DNA from: Azolla caroliniana
Lineage: Eukaryota > Polypodiophyta
NCBI GenBank assembly: GCA_043228905.1
Contig: JBHGNT010000010.1
Coordinates: forward strand, 19,654,001 to 19,718,000
Length of the DNA stretch: 64,000 nucleotides
Direction of reading: 5' to 3'
Shown here: positions 1 to 11,990 of the stretch, piece by piece
How positions within the stretch are numbered: the stretch's first letter is position 1
Layout of the letters: every line of letters starts with the position of its first letter
The notes under the pieces: generated by a model
The model's input: only the letters and a program-made list of their open reading frames with translations
Told to the model about the DNA's origin: nothing
Database searches by the model: none
Position numbers and translations under genes: made by a program

Positions 1-663
1 AAGAAACACTTTGGTTGAACCTTCGTGTGGACAAGCCCACAAAAGGGATTACGTTGAGCCCACTATGTTTTTGCATTTCCTAAGATGAGGCATCACCCAA
101 TAGAGGGAATCCAATTTTTCTGAAACCGAAGATGTAAATTCTAATCTCTCCACGTACCATATTAAAGAACCTTGAGTACTTAATGTAAAACTTGGCCTTT
201 TGACGTTTTTTCCTTCCACACACCACATCACTAAAAGGGTTCGAGATCAAAATAATAATATTAAGGAAAAGAATGGATTAAGAGTGCTTAACCATGTTGA
301 ACACCTCGAGCAATTTTATGCCTTGGTAGTGGAATAAAGGATCCAAAGAAGAGAGATTTGCCTTACTGAGAGAGTCTCAATTACAACTCAAGGTATTGTA
401 ACGAGGAGTGTTGCTATGAACCCCTTTATATAGCCCAACATCGAGAGATCCATGATCACCACATGTTCGCACATGTCATAGAACCTTATGGGTTTGCTCA
501 AATTCTTAGAATAATTGGTTTCCCAACTATCTTATCCTTAACCCATTAAAATTAATTATAAATTTGGTCTATAAGTTTATCATAAAACATCCTTATAGAA
601 AGTTTTTTCTTTATTGGGTGTTCTATTTTAGAACCATCTCGATATTGGTGCATGGGGGATGTA
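1..663. other. AT-rich intergenic DNA, nothing recognised
   Basis: I see no gene, repeat structure or RNA in this stretch. The short minus-strand open frame at 49-231 has no recognisable motif and is probably chance. Confidence 0.5.
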
Positions 664-671
664 CTACCATC

Positions 672-913
672 TAGGGATTGGCAACGGCTCGGCTCAAGCC
701 TAAACCGTTTGACTAAAGCGGCTTAGCGGCTCAGCTTAGGCTTGAGCCTGCCTTAACGGTTTGAACTCGGCTCGGCTCGGCTTGGCTTGAGCCTCGCCAA
801 ACCGGCTCAAATTGGTTAAGTTGTTTAGAAACTTGAGATAGAGGGAGGGAGGGAGGGAGGGAGGGAGGGAGACTACACAGACGAGGAGAGTCAGAGAGAG
901 AGAGGGAGATTAC

Positions 914-955
<42 letters not shown>

Positions 956-1198
956 CAAGGAGCTTGTATTCTACGTAGTGGATCGTCTAAGAGAGAGGGA
1001 GCTAGGGAGAGAGAGAGAGAGGGAGGTTTCCAAACCGTTTCACAAGCCAGTTTTCAAGCCGTTTCCCAAACCGGTTTAGGATCGGTTTGGTTCAGGTTTG
1101 AGAACCCCAAAACGGTTTAGGCTTAACCGGTTTGGCCTTAGTTTGGCTTGGATAAGGCCAAACTGGCTAAGCCTAAACTAAACCTTTGTCGATCCCTA
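672..1198. mobile_element. Non-autonomous hAT-type element
   Basis: A 527-bp segment is bounded by short terminal inverted repeats: it starts TAGGGATTGGCAA and ends with the complement of TAGGGATCGACAA. It is flanked by 8-bp direct repeats differing at one base (CTACCATC at 664-671, CTATCATC at 1199-1206). An 8-bp duplication and TAGGG-type ends are the known signature of hAT transposons. The inside has no coding capacity. It is built of GGCTCGGCTCAAGCC-like and GGTTTGG-like low-complexity sequence plus (GGGA)n and (GA)n tracts. A second element of the same size and style lies at 50789-51326. Confidence 0.75.
841..954. repeat. (GGGA)n and (GA)n microsatellites
   Basis: Purine-only tracts lie inside the hAT-type element: (GAGG)n at about 841-872 and (GA)n at about 921-953. 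The open frame read across them is low-complexity and not a gene. Confidence 0.85.
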
Positions 1199-1206
1199 CT
1201 ATCATC

Positions 1207-2394
1207 TACCTTTTTATGGGGGTGAGACAGACAAGAGCAAGCTAATAATGCTTAATCTTAACTACTAAACCAAGATCTAAATGAAATCTACCCCTTAATC
1301 ACATAGAAAGATACTAATAAGTTTGATTTAAAACCGAGATACTTTATCATATTTGTCATGCGCTCCGTAGAAGAACAAAGAACAAGAAATCACCAACTCA
1401 CTTAAGTTAACATGACTCCACACTTAATCAATTACTAGTTATTGATAATATAATTATTAGGCTATTAACTTATAAATTAGGAGAATGATTAAGGAGAGAA
1501 AAGTTTTAGGTTTAGCTCTAGGGAGTATATAAGAATGGGGAAGAACCCTTGGTCAAATGTTTATAGTGTCACTTTTATACTTCTTCCTTCATTTAATTAA
1601 ATTACAACTATGTTCCTTTCACACTTGACGTATATAAAGTGTATAGATGTTACCATTATATCTCATTTACAATGTTAATCTCTCTCTCTCTCTCTCGGTA
1701 AAAGCACACAGTTATATTAATTGTATGTAAAATCCACTTAGTTACAACACTTCTTAGTCTCCTCTACTTATCACAATGTCTATGTAGGGAGAGGGACATC
1801 TTGTAATACCATTAAAAAACCTGAATATGCATTTGAGTCTCTCTCTCTCTCTCTCTCTTGCATACTCTAAGATGTCAATGTGAGACAATAACTCATGTGC
1901 CTGAAGTTGTGTTTCGTAAGTAACAACATTTTTTAGAAATGTGGAAAAAGGCAGAGGTATTCGCCTCTTTTGGGGAGAGAATAAAGTGGAGATATGCTCC
2001 ACCAAGTTGGCCTTTTCTACCCCTAGTCTTGGAAGGACCCCGAGTTTAGACGTATAAATGTAGTTGCTAAGGTAGATGCTTGAGGGCTTTTGCCATTCAA
2101 CATGTCGGTTGATGAGGGTATGATGGTTACATTTTCCTGTATGAGTTCTTTGTAGTAATGCCAACGTGAATCTTTTATTAAAATAAATCTCTCTCTCGTA
2201 ATTAGATGACCCTAGTGATAAGTTTACACTACTAGCACTACATCTTAGGTTCGAAACCCAATTTTCTCACCTATCTATTACTCCATAGATGTCTCTTATT
2301 TTACTACATGCCACTTGTGGAATATAGGGGTTGAACCAATGACCACTTAGTCTCCATTAGGCAACCTTACCAATTACATCTATCTAAGCTCTCT

Positions 2395-2430
<36 letters not shown>

Positions 2431-3261
2431 CTATAACGACTCTTAAGGGTATCCTAGACCAAAGCATCAAAGATGATAACTGACTTCAATAGAGCTGAAA
2501 AACACTCCCTACATTGCTACCCCCCTCCTAGATGAAAACCACCAAGGATTGCATGGTGTTGATTATGACAATTGTTTTAGAATACTTAGCATACAATACA
2601 TGTAGAATACATATGCTAAGTATTCTATCTTTTTTTAATACTTAAAATACGTATTCTATAGATAAAATATGTTATTAAGTTTTAACTACGTAAAAAATAT
2701 ATTTTGAATACATTAAATACATAGAATGCATGTAAAATACATTAAATGCTTCTTAAAATTTTAAGTTTTTTAAATTTAATTTTTTGGAAATGTTAAGTAC
2801 ATGTTAAATACATAGAATACTTGAAACATTTTTAAATGGAAGTTCTAATACGTAGAATACGTGTAGAGTACTGCAAAGTATTCTAAAATATAATCTAAAC
2901 ATAAAATGAGTGTTTTTTAATAACGAGGATTATGACCATGATTAGGGCTTGAATTTGAGGGGTTAGTATTAAAGTTTTTTTACATGCATTTTTTAAAGAT
3001 TTATGTCATATGACATGAGAGTGCAAAAACTAACATGTCATTTGACATACAAATTTTAATAATGAAAATCTCTATATGATGCTTCATTGTTATACATTTC
3101 ATTACTATAGAAAGTACACAAAGATGCACAAATAAACATAACTACCTCACAAAGATAATGAAATACATAAAATAAATATTGTGTTAATGTTTTTACTAAT
3201 AAGTATGAAAAAAATAAGGTTAGTAAATTTTTTTGTTTAACTTAAAAATTTAGGTAAGTAA
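1207..3261. other. AT-rich intergenic DNA with TC microsatellites and a hairpin
   Basis: No gene is recognised. The stretch holds (TC)n tracts near 1679-1696, 1840-1858 and 2395-2426. A 15-bp-arm inverted repeat (AGAATACTTAGCATA at 2579-2593, its complement at 2612-2626) opens an AT-rich block to about 2900 in which AGAATAC/TACATAG words recur. Open frames at 1754-2164 run through the TC tracts and look spurious. Confidence 0.5.
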
Positions 3262-4322
3262 AAATGGGATTCACTAGAGGTATGGTGGCAGAAACCGGGA
3301 ATGAACAAATTGGAAAGGTTTTTCGAGTACAGAACTAAGTTAGGAAGGCAAATCATTAGCTCCAAATCAATGGGCGCTGCTCAAACTCACAATAGTTGGA
3401 GGGATAAAAGCATATCTGATTACTTGTTGAAGTCATTTTGGAGGAGACTATGGGCGTTCAATATGCCAGAAAAAATAAAGCTTTGGTTGTGGCTTCTTAG
3501 CCATAAGGTGGTACCTGTGGGGGAGTGGCTGAGGTGTCGTGGTGGGGAGGCTGGTTGCAATATATATGGACACTCCTTGGAATCGATCCCTCACTGTTCT
3601 TGGAATTGTGTAGAGGCGATTAACATTTGGGGTAGAGGTCTCAGGATTGTGGCAACATGCAGAATGAATGGGAGAGTTATATGGGAGTCCTTACCGGGGC
3701 TGAAGTTAACAAGGGAAGGTTGGACGGAACAGTTAAAACCCCATCCATGGTCATGGATTTATAGTGCATGGTGGCAATGTGTTTCAATGTGCTAGAGTTC
3801 GATCTAGCACAAACTCTGCATTTTTTTAGGAGATATGGATGATGGTGGCTTGCTTATCGGTCTAGCACATTTGGACCAGGTGTTGTAAGTTTGTTTTTCA
3901 ACAGCAAAAGCTCCCAAGCGGTGAGGTGTTTTTAAACATCTAGTTCAAGTTGGTATCTTGGTTGCGGGGACAATACGACTCGATTAAGGGGGAATCAGAT
4001 TAAGCAGAAAGAGCTCGGTCAAAGTTTCTACTGAAATGGGGCAGTTCTCCTATGGTGGTCAAATCATCATCAGGGCCTAAATGGAACTATCAAGCACCCA
4101 GATGGTTGTTTCCGCCAATGGCTTCCATTAGTGACCAGGAGCTGTAAATATGTATAATTGTGTTACAAGTTAATTACCATGTTAAAAGCGTTGATGGGAT
4201 ACTTTTGTTGTAAATGAGGGGGTGAGGACTATGATCACTTTGGTGAGAACCCAGAGTCGGTCTTTGATGTACTTTGTTTGCTAATTAATGCGAAGTAGTA
4301 ATTTTTTTTTTGAAAAAAAAAC
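3262..4322 (+). mobile_element. 5'-truncated LINE retrotransposon 3' end
   Basis: The segment begins inside a coding frame resembling the C-terminal part of plant LINE ORF2 (3301-3795). It continues through about 500 bp of non-coding tail and ends in an A-rich tract near 4302-4322. This is the form left by 5'-truncated target-primed reverse transcription. I could not define a target-site duplication, so both limits are approximate. Confidence 0.55.
3301..3795 (+). pseudogene. LINE ORF2 C-terminal fragment (zf-RVT region)
   Basis: The 164-residue frame contains the zf-RVT-type signature of plant LINE polyproteins. A W-x(2)-LW-x-F-x(2)-P-x-K-x(3)-W-LWLLSHK-like block near residues 47-68 is followed by spaced Cys/His residues (RCRGGEAGC, then PHCSWNC near 97-103) and an IW motif. 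The reverse transcriptase and endonuclease parts are absent, so this is a dead remnant. The normal role of the region is presumed RNA or nucleic-acid binding during LINE mobility. Confidence 0.6.
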
Positions 4323-4555
4323 GTAAAACTTTAAAATCAAACCTAGAGTTTACACTCTTAAAGAATTTAATAAATGATATTGTTTAAAACTTCAATTAAA
4401 TTTAATTAATATTATTAGTAAAGAATAAATATTTGAGAATATTATATCATTATTACATGATAATGATATTATTTTCAGCGTGTTACAAAAAACATATAGT
4501 ATTTAGAACAGAAAACATATAGTATAAAAATATTATTATACACACTTCATAGTAT

Positions 4556-5030
4556 CCATAGTTCTAGCCATACTTCCCATTCGTGCCATACTCATACCTC
4601 AGTATTCGTATCATACTCATACGTGAAAAGGCTCCAAGTATGATTGAAATCTATACGCGAATCGCGATACATAGATATATACATACATACGGTGTGCATA
4701 GTGTGTGTGTCCCAAGACCATAACTTATGGAGCTGCCATATCCCAACCAATTCCTCCCAAGACAATTGCCGTCTCCACTAAACGTCAGAAACAAACTATT
4801 CTTCACCAAGATGGGAATCAACTTTTGAAAATTGGTCTTTGAACCTTGTTTCTCACTCCTCACTGCTTAAACTTCAGTTTGTGATGAATATCAGCAAAAA
4901 AAAATCCTAAAAAAAACCAAAGGAAAAAAATAATTTCATATGAATGTCGCGTATCATACGCGAATGTATGCAAACGTTCACATGCGTTCATTTGGACGTA
5001 CACGAATATTAGGAACTATGATAGTATCCA
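4556..5030 (-). repeat. Dispersed repeat family, copy A
   Basis: Read on the minus strand, this stretch matches 51908-52196 on the plus strand, with shared blocks such as TTTCAATCATA, CACGTATGAGTATGATA and GAATGGGAAGTATGGCTA. The ends carry imperfect inverted copies of CATAGTATCCATAGTTC, so it may be a small non-autonomous DNA element. Copy A has extra sequence in the middle (about 4650-4930) that copy B lacks. No coding potential is recognised. Confidence 0.5.
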
Positions 5031-7393
5031 TAATAAGTGACATATGTTTATATAATATATATGACATGGAAAATAGAATTTTAGCATTCCGTTTGACATG
5101 CATAATTTGTAGGGGCCTTTCACATGAAAATGGAAATTTAAATTTTATATGTCACTTGACAGACATTTTTATTATGTGTCTATTTTTTACGGGCAAAATG
5201 GCCTTTCACGGGCACGAGACCCGTCAAATTCTTGCCCTGGCCATTCATCAACAAATATATTAACCTACCTTATTTCACCATTCAAGCACTCGTTGAACAA
5301 ATAAAACTATTGTGCATATTCCTTTTAATAGGTCCAATATTCCAAGGACATTATTAATACCATGATTGTGACAAGATAAAATAAGGGATGACTTGCTCAT
5401 TGACAACAACAAAAAATCCATTCTATTCAATTTTTCCTCTCTTTAAGCTCAAGCTCCTTAAACCTCTTTATAAATTAATCTCTCTCAGTAGCTTAGTCCA
5501 ACCACTTGAAGTTTATTTAATCTTTGTAACATCCTTTTGAGCTTCAACAAATTTGTGAATGTTTATGGTTGTGGAATAAAAAGATTTGGTTGGTAGTATC
5601 TCTTTTGTGATTTCCTTAGTGTTCTTTGTATTCTTAATCTATATGTGAAATTTGAATAATGTTTCTATTAACTCTATTAGCATTTCTCACACCACATTTT
5701 GACATCGTGTGGTCACTTGTTTAGACTTCGCACAAGGCTCAAGGTTTGGCTATAAGCATGGTATGAGGTCAATGTTGACTTCCACAATCATTTTATCTTC
5801 AATTGTCATAAATATGAACGACTTATTAGAAAAAAGGTTTCGAACTTTTGGCTTGAATCTCATTTGCTCTTCCTCTAGTACATGTGCATAAACAAATTTT
5901 TGAAGACATTACAAATTACAATATAACCAATCCATTCTCCTTTACTAGGGCTTTTGTGGAAAGCTACATTGCACATTCTAGAATTTATGCACTAATACAT
6001 GAGATAGATGATGATGCACATGACATGTTTGTCTAAATCATCATGGTTTGGATCACTTCCATGAGGACGTCCCACAAGTACGTCATTTTGTTAAGGCATG
6101 CATCAATACTTCAATTGGCAACAAAGTACTACTCATTAGAGGAAGGTCAAAAAATCCATCTCAAGAGCAATTGGATCTTCATGCTAGTTGCTTTTTCGAC
6201 AAGACTATAAAATTCGCAAATGTATAAGGATAGCACTCTGCTTTTGCAACAAGGATTTGAATTTCCCACTTTGAGTAGAACCACTTTGTGAAATGAGTGG
6301 CAAGTTGATGAAGGTCACATAATATTGATTCACATTCACTAAGAGTCTTCATCCATGTGGCTCCCCATACACCCCACTTGATAATGTCTAAGACATTGTT
6401 ACTCACATTTCTATCTTATGGCAATGGATAGTGGTGATTCTTTTCAAGTTGCTTGCATTTGCATCTCTTTGAAGGTGATTTAGTACAATGTCTCATGATT
6501 ATAACTCCCACAACTTCCGAAAATATTGATGCGTTCAAACCATTGAACAACTCATCAAACCCACTTGTGCTTTAATGTGTGTTCTTGTTCTAATTAAAGA
6601 AGGAGATGAATAGATTCTGAAGACAAACTTTCACACAATAATAGGTATGTTCACTAGTAATATGCTCCATATATTATGAGTTGGTTCTCATTCAACCTTC
6701 AACAAATAGTACATTCCGAGAAATTATCGTCAATGACATCTAACGAATTGTCAAAATCAATCAAATAAGGGCATGAGCATATCATTGCCCCAATATAAGT
6801 CGCGGAGTTGAATTATGAGAAAAGGACTAGAGTTAGACGCCAAATTGACTAATGTGGTTCTTGTCAAAATGCAATCAAATTCTTACAAGACCACATTGTG
6901 TGACATGATGTGTTTTGCCAAAGCATGGCACCAACTTCCAAGGAGCCCACCAATTTTATGAGTCTTAGTTTTTTGCTTCTTCTTTTTTGGTTTTTGTCCC
7001 TTTATCTACATATTATGATTGGGAAAATGAATTTAATAGATTTGGTCAAGATTTAAAATACTAAGAATAATGATGATGGAAAATGAGAACATTATAAGGT
7101 AAATAATTAGGACGGCAAAGTGAGTTGACTCTGATTTTGCATTTAATAGTTGGTATAACCATCCAATCCCTTGTCTCTATTGAAGCCAAAATCTCTCTCT
7201 ATATAATAGCTGGATAAATTCATGTTTTGATCATATTTAGTATCATCTAAAGCTTATGTGTCTATTGAATCTAATATCATTCCATTGATGCATAAGTATT
7301 GATTAGCATCAAATATCTAGTTCAGTTTCTGATACTCAGTTAAAATTTGCATTTAAAATCAATAATTGGCAAAGTTCTATCAGAAATCTCATC
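5031..7393. other. AT-rich intergenic DNA upstream of the LRR gene
   Basis: No gene is recognised. Short open frames (5709-5891 plus; 6179-6406 minus) have no family motif. The last few hundred bases presumably carry the promoter of the LRR gene, but I cannot point to a clear TATA box or transcription start. Confidence 0.4.
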
Positions 7394-8383
7394 ATGTATA
7401 CTAAGAAATCAATCAATTGTGATGGTACTAGTATAATAAGATCATCTAATGTTCTTAGAGCACTCAATTCAATTCTGCCTATTATCTTCATATCCGTGGT
7501 GTTGTCCGGGCCGCATCAAATGAGGCATGTGATCGCTGACGATCTAAGCACTGATGCGTCCGCCCTGCTGGCATTCAAGAAGAATCTCTTGAATCTCGTG
7601 TTCGATGAGAGATTCAATTCATGGAACGAATCGGGGCCCATTGTCACAAACGCGAGCGCGGTGTGCGATTGGTTCGGAGTGCATTGCATAGACACGGATC
7701 GGGTCACGGAGCTACGGCTCCCGGGAGTGGGCCTCAACGGATCCATAGCGGCCTCCACACTCGGGAGATTGACGGGCTTGCAAACCCTAAGCCTCCGGCA
7801 CAACTTCCTCTCGGGGGCACTCCCCGCGGACCTTACGAATTGCCGGAGCCTCAAGAAACTGAACCTCAGCTCCAACTCCTTCTCGGGATTTCTCCTAGAT
7901 CCGTCCTCCTCCTTCGACTTGTCCGCAAATTGGTCCAGCCTCGAATCACTAGACCTATCTTTCAACCAATTCGCAGGATCCATCCCGAGCTCCCTGGCCC
8001 AAATCGCGTCCCTCGCCACTCTCCGCCTTCAGGGAAACAACTTCTCGGGCACCATCCCTAGCTTCTCCCAACCGCCCCTCGAAGATCTAAACCTCGCCAA
8101 CAATAACCTAGGCGGTAGCATTCCCTCTTCTTTGGCGGGCTTCTCGGCCAACGCATTTAGCGGGAACCCTAACCTCTGCGGATCCCCGCTATCGGTGCAA
8201 TGCCAAAATCAGTCCGTGTCTGTCTCGGCCCCGGCCCCTTCCTCTTCGGTTGCGGCCCCTTCCTCTCAGAATGCCGAGACCGGGAGAAGTCTTAGCCGGC
8301 AGTCGATTGCATGGATAGTCATAGCGATCGTAGTATTCTTGTTCATACTATGTGTCGTTATAGTGAGTTTACATCGTCGGTAA
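7394..8383 (+). CDS. LRR receptor-like protein (LRR-III type ectodomain, no kinase)
   Basis: This 329-residue protein has the ectodomain layout of LRR-III/pollen-receptor-kinase-like receptors. Hydrophobic residues near 23-40 form a signal peptide. An LRRNT-like cap with Trp-Asn-x-Ser and a paired-Cys motif (VCDWFGVHC) spans about 51-99. About five LRRs follow at 103-235 with LxxLxLxxNxxSGxxP repeats, then an NPNLCGSPL-type cap, a Ser/Pro/Ala-rich stretch (265-290), a TM helix (about 303-325) and a short basic tail HRR before the stop. Family members normally continue into a cytoplasmic kinase; none follows on this strand. The final codons read TCG|GTAATC, which could be a splice donor, so a longer product spliced to an exon outside or destroyed within the window is possible. 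As read, it is an LRR-only receptor-like protein or a truncated kinase gene. Its GC-rich coding sequence stands out from AT-rich flanks. Confidence 0.8.
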   Translation: MYTKKSINCDGTSIIRSSNVLRALNSILPIIFISVVLSGPHQMRHVIADDLSTDASALLAFKKNLLNLVFDERFNSWNESGPIVTNASAVCDWFGVHCIDTDRVTELRLPGVGLNGSIAASTLGRLTGLQTLSLRHNFLSGALPADLTNCRSLKKLNLSSNSFSGFLLDPSSSFDLSANWSSLESLDLSFNQFAGSIPSSLAQIASLATLRLQGNNFSGTIPSFSQPPLEDLNLANNNLGGSIPSSLAGFSANAFSGNPNLCGSPLSVQCQNQSVSVSAPAPSSSVAAPSSQNAETGRSLSRQSIAWIVIAIVVFLFILCVVIVSLHRR

Positions 8384-10946
8384 TCCAATGCTCCGGCACT
8401 CCCGAATTAGGGCTGCCAGTTTCTTCGAAGATATATTAGCTCAAACTTGTGTGTGTGTGTGTGTGTGTGTGAGCACACTCACATTTTGAGAACATGTGTG
8501 ATTTCCCTTTGTAGTAACTTGTGTGTGCAGAATGGGAATCTTGTTTTAGATTCCCTCATTGATTTGGATTCTGTTTTAGATTCCCTCATTGATCTCTAAT
8601 CTTCATTCATTGTTTCTATTGCTCTTTGTTAGTAAAGAGAGAGACACTACTGTATATAGACCAAGTCCAATCCCATGTATTAAATGATCTTTAATCCAAG
8701 TTGTTTTTTTTTAAAGCCACTTACTTTGATGTATGTTCCACACACATTCACACACACAAAACTTCCTATTTGTCTTTGTTTGAGTTATATCAATGTTGGG
8801 CCTAAACCTCCCTAATCTTGTTCTTTACATGTTATCGAGGTGTTTTGTATCAAGGTCAGGCCTAAACTTTGTAATTTGGTTCTTTACATGTTATTTGGGT
8901 GTTTTCTACAAACTCAATAGTATCCAACTATTTAAACCATACCCTTGCACACCAATTCTAAAGCTAACTTTAATGGATTAAGGGCAATATAAGTTTGGGA
9001 GCCAATTATCCAAGGACTTTGAATAAACCCATAACGACCTATAACACATGGGAACATGTGGTGGTTTTGGGCTCTTGTGTGTTAAGTTGAGACCAATTCT
9101 TCGGATCCATTATTTATCTATCAAGGTATAACGTAATGTAATATTTCGTGCTATGGAACACTGGATTGGATGATATTATATGTTTGACTTGACATGTCCT
9201 TCACTCAGGGGTGGTTGGTGTGGCTAAGCACCCTTAATCCATTCTTTTCCATGATCTCTTATTATATTGCTCATCATTATTTCGATTTGTAATACCATAT
9301 TGTGTACGATCTAATGTTTCATGCACACACCAAAACATCTTGAGGTGCACTAGAACTACATCCAATAGAAGCAAATTGTAGTAGGATATATCAACATAGA
9401 TGTTTAAGTTATTCACCAAGAAACTCGGAGCATATAAGCTTGGATTTGGATAGCAATGACACTTGCCCTACATTCACTTGATCTGCCTACCTTGAGGGAG
9501 AGTGCAAACGTAGGAAAAACTAGCTTGTAGTACTAAGGATTGTACAACACAATTGAGAAGCAGTGTGTTGAGAAGTCAAGCTCAACCAAACCTTGTGTGT
9601 GCGCACACTCGTTAGAAAATATGTATGATACCTCTCTGTAATAAGTGTTGATCCTTTGTTTCCCTTTTTTTTTGGGTTCATGACCTTAGAAATAGTGTAT
9701 CCCTTAGTGTATTATGAACACGTCAACTCCTTATAGCAATTCTATATAGCTTGACTCCGATATCGTTGCTTAATTGCTAGAATAGTAGCATTAAGTTTAA
9801 AGATTAAATATTTAAAAACTTACATTGAGGCCATGAAAATGAACCAATGTATTATCATACCATTTTTTTGAATGTTATGTACAACGATCGTGTATACATG
9901 GATGTTTATGAAATTAAAGTAATTTTTATTACATAGAAAATCCAAAATGGGTCTAAGCCTCACTTTTAACAATTTAATAAGACAACACATTTTATGTAGG
10001 CTTTTAAAAGACCTTACCCACATTTGACCAATTCCAAAGTTTCCTATGTCATTGTTGAGATTTAAACCTAGAAATAATAATTGATCCTTGAATAGGTCAA
10101 GTTCGTATAGGTTGATTAGCTTTTGTATATATAGAAAAACATGAGAGAGAGATTATGTGTGTGTGTGTGTATGTTTGTGAGTTGGTGTGTGTGAGATATT
10201 TAAACATCCACTGTGGGACCAACAATCATTGCCAAACACTTTCTCCATATGCGTAGGTGGGTGATTTTTAAATGCAAAACTAACTAAAGAACTACACTAA
10301 AACATTTTCTCCATCCGTGTAGGTGGGGGTTTTTAAATGCCAAAATTTAATGAAATACTAAACCAAACACTAAAGTGAAAAACTAAAACCCTTTCCATCT
10401 CTTAATAGATTTTTTTATTATAAAAAAAGCTCTCTTTTGTAGATTTTATTTTCATCCTTGGAGGTCTAATATGACCTATAAGATCCAAAGTGATATTTTG
10501 ACATTTTGTATGTGTACAATTTATAGTGACCCTTGATGTCCATGAAGTTTCCTAACATGCCAACTTTGACCATACATTACGACCACAAGAGGAATGTCTG
10601 TAGGGATTGGAGTGGATTGACCATGTGTTAAAAGCAAACTCAAATGTGTTTGAAGGCAGAAATTTTTATGAATTGCCACACTCAAAACGTGAACTTAAGG
10701 CAAAATATTCATAACTAACAAGTTTCTTCTCTTGTGCTCCAACACATTGTCTCACATAAAAGAAAATTGAGCTACATTGTGTGGAAGCAATGGTGCATAT
10801 GGTAGACATCTATCAGTGAGTGTGGTTTTCCCATTTATGGTCTCCATGGAGTATGAGAAATGGGTGCTTGTCCGATGGGTCAATATATGACGAAGACAGA
10901 TTATGTGAAATGTGTTATTGTTTGATGGTTTCAGAAAAGTACCCGT
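8384..10946. other. Intergenic DNA downstream of the LRR gene
   Basis: No gene is recognised. A (GT)n tract at about 8450-8472 lies in the likely 3' untranslated region. A related stretch with TGTGTGTGxGCACACTC and a following TATGTATGATACC block recurs near 9590-9660, suggesting a local duplicated or dispersed piece. At 10155-10172 there is another (GT)n. A partial internal duplication of about 75 bp (TTCTTTACATGTTAT twice) is at 8795-8910. Confidence 0.45.
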
Positions 10947-11609
10947 TGTCGTGAAGGATTCCGGTCATAGGAAGAAAAAGGGGCCGGATGCGCGTGGACA
11001 GGGGTGTGCATGGATGCACACGAAACTATCGTTATGTACAAACATGTGTAAATATCATAGTATTAGTTTGAGTGTTGGTGAATACTAGGTAGGAATGATT
11101 TAATAGGTACTTTATGGCCACACGGATAGAGGAATAAAAGGTGATTGACTAGAGGAGATCAAGGAGAGAATCAGGGACAGAAAGCCTGTGTGCTCCTGAT
11201 TGCAAGCTCACTAGCGTTTGTGTGGGGAGCTCGAAGCTTTGTCACCGACTGAGCTTGGCTGTATTTTTTTTTTCTTATTAATTCCATTTCGTTTTCGTTG
11301 AATCCGATTGGACTCTCTGTGTTGGGTTCGCATCTCCATTCTGTTTCTATTTGCCCGCGTGTTTATATGAGTCTCGAGCCCATGTGCTCATCGCTTGCTA
11401 CCAGGCATCATGTCTTGAACAATACACGTGTCTAAGCCCATGCGCTCACTGTCCGGCATCTGGAGACTGATCTGTTTCGGATACGTGCCCGGACCGCGTC
11501 CCGGCGAAGATATCCGATCCGAACAATCTCTCTTCCCTTTCCGGCTCCTTGGTCTGAGACCCCGGTGGTCCCGCCCTGTTTCAACACATTCATGGGGAAA
11601 TCCACGACA
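10947..11609 (+). mobile_element. Solo LTR, NCGT-target gypsy family
   Basis: The 663-bp segment starts TGTCGTGAAGGATTCCGG and ends CCACGACA, so its tips are inverted repeats (TGTCGTG/CACGACA-like). It is flanked by 4-bp duplications CCGT (10943-10946 and 11610-11613). The start and layout match another solo LTR at 54848-55669 and more distantly the LTRs of Gyp1 and Gyp2. No internal coding region is present, so it was probably left by LTR-LTR recombination. The open frames on it (11428-11674) are not genes. Confidence 0.8.
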
Positions 11610-11630
11610 CCGTGTCTTGAAAGGAAATTT

Positions 11631-11990
11631 GATTTAGTCATTTTCACAACTAAGCTTTGAGGGGCGAAGACCATATCCTTGGATGAATTGCCCTTATCTC
11701 ACTCTTACAAGACCTTAGATGGTTTATCTTGCATAAGATTCTCATTATTGAAGTAGTGGCATCTTTTGGTTTTTATATCAATATGTTCATGAAATAGACA
11801 TAATACTTTGATTTAGTCATTTTCACAACTAAGCTTTGAGGGGCGAAGACCATATCCTTGGGTGAATTGCCATTATCTCACTCTTACAAGACCTTAGATG
11901 GTTTATCTTGCATAAGATTCTCATTATTGAAGTAGTGGCATCTTTTGGTTTTTATATCAATATGTTCATGAAATAGACATAATACTTTCA
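11631..11990. repeat. Tandem duplication, 2 x 180 bp
   Basis: Two nearly identical 180-bp units lie head to tail (11631-11810 and 11811-11990), both starting GATTTAGTCATTTTCACAAC. Only a couple of bases differ, such as GGATGAATTGCCC against GGGTGAATTGCCA. There is no coding potential. The first unit starts about 18 bp after the solo LTR's target duplication. Confidence 0.9.

Noticed and set aside
6179-6406. Minus-strand 75-residue frame as a gene
   Set aside because: It has no recognisable motif, no context, and is surrounded by AT-rich DNA.
7516-8061. Overlapping open frames antisense or out of frame to the LRR gene
   Set aside because: They are shadows of the GC-rich LRR coding frame, without motifs of their own.
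8371-8392. Splice donor extending the LRR gene into a kinase exon
   Set aside because: TCG|GTAATC fits a donor, but no plus-strand kinase sequence follows within the window, so I kept the stop codon and only mention the possibility.
9470-9700. End of another LTR element (GAGGGAGAGTG resembles a purine tract)
   Set aside because: No matching LTR, TSD or coding part could be found nearby; the similarity to 8450-8550 is short.
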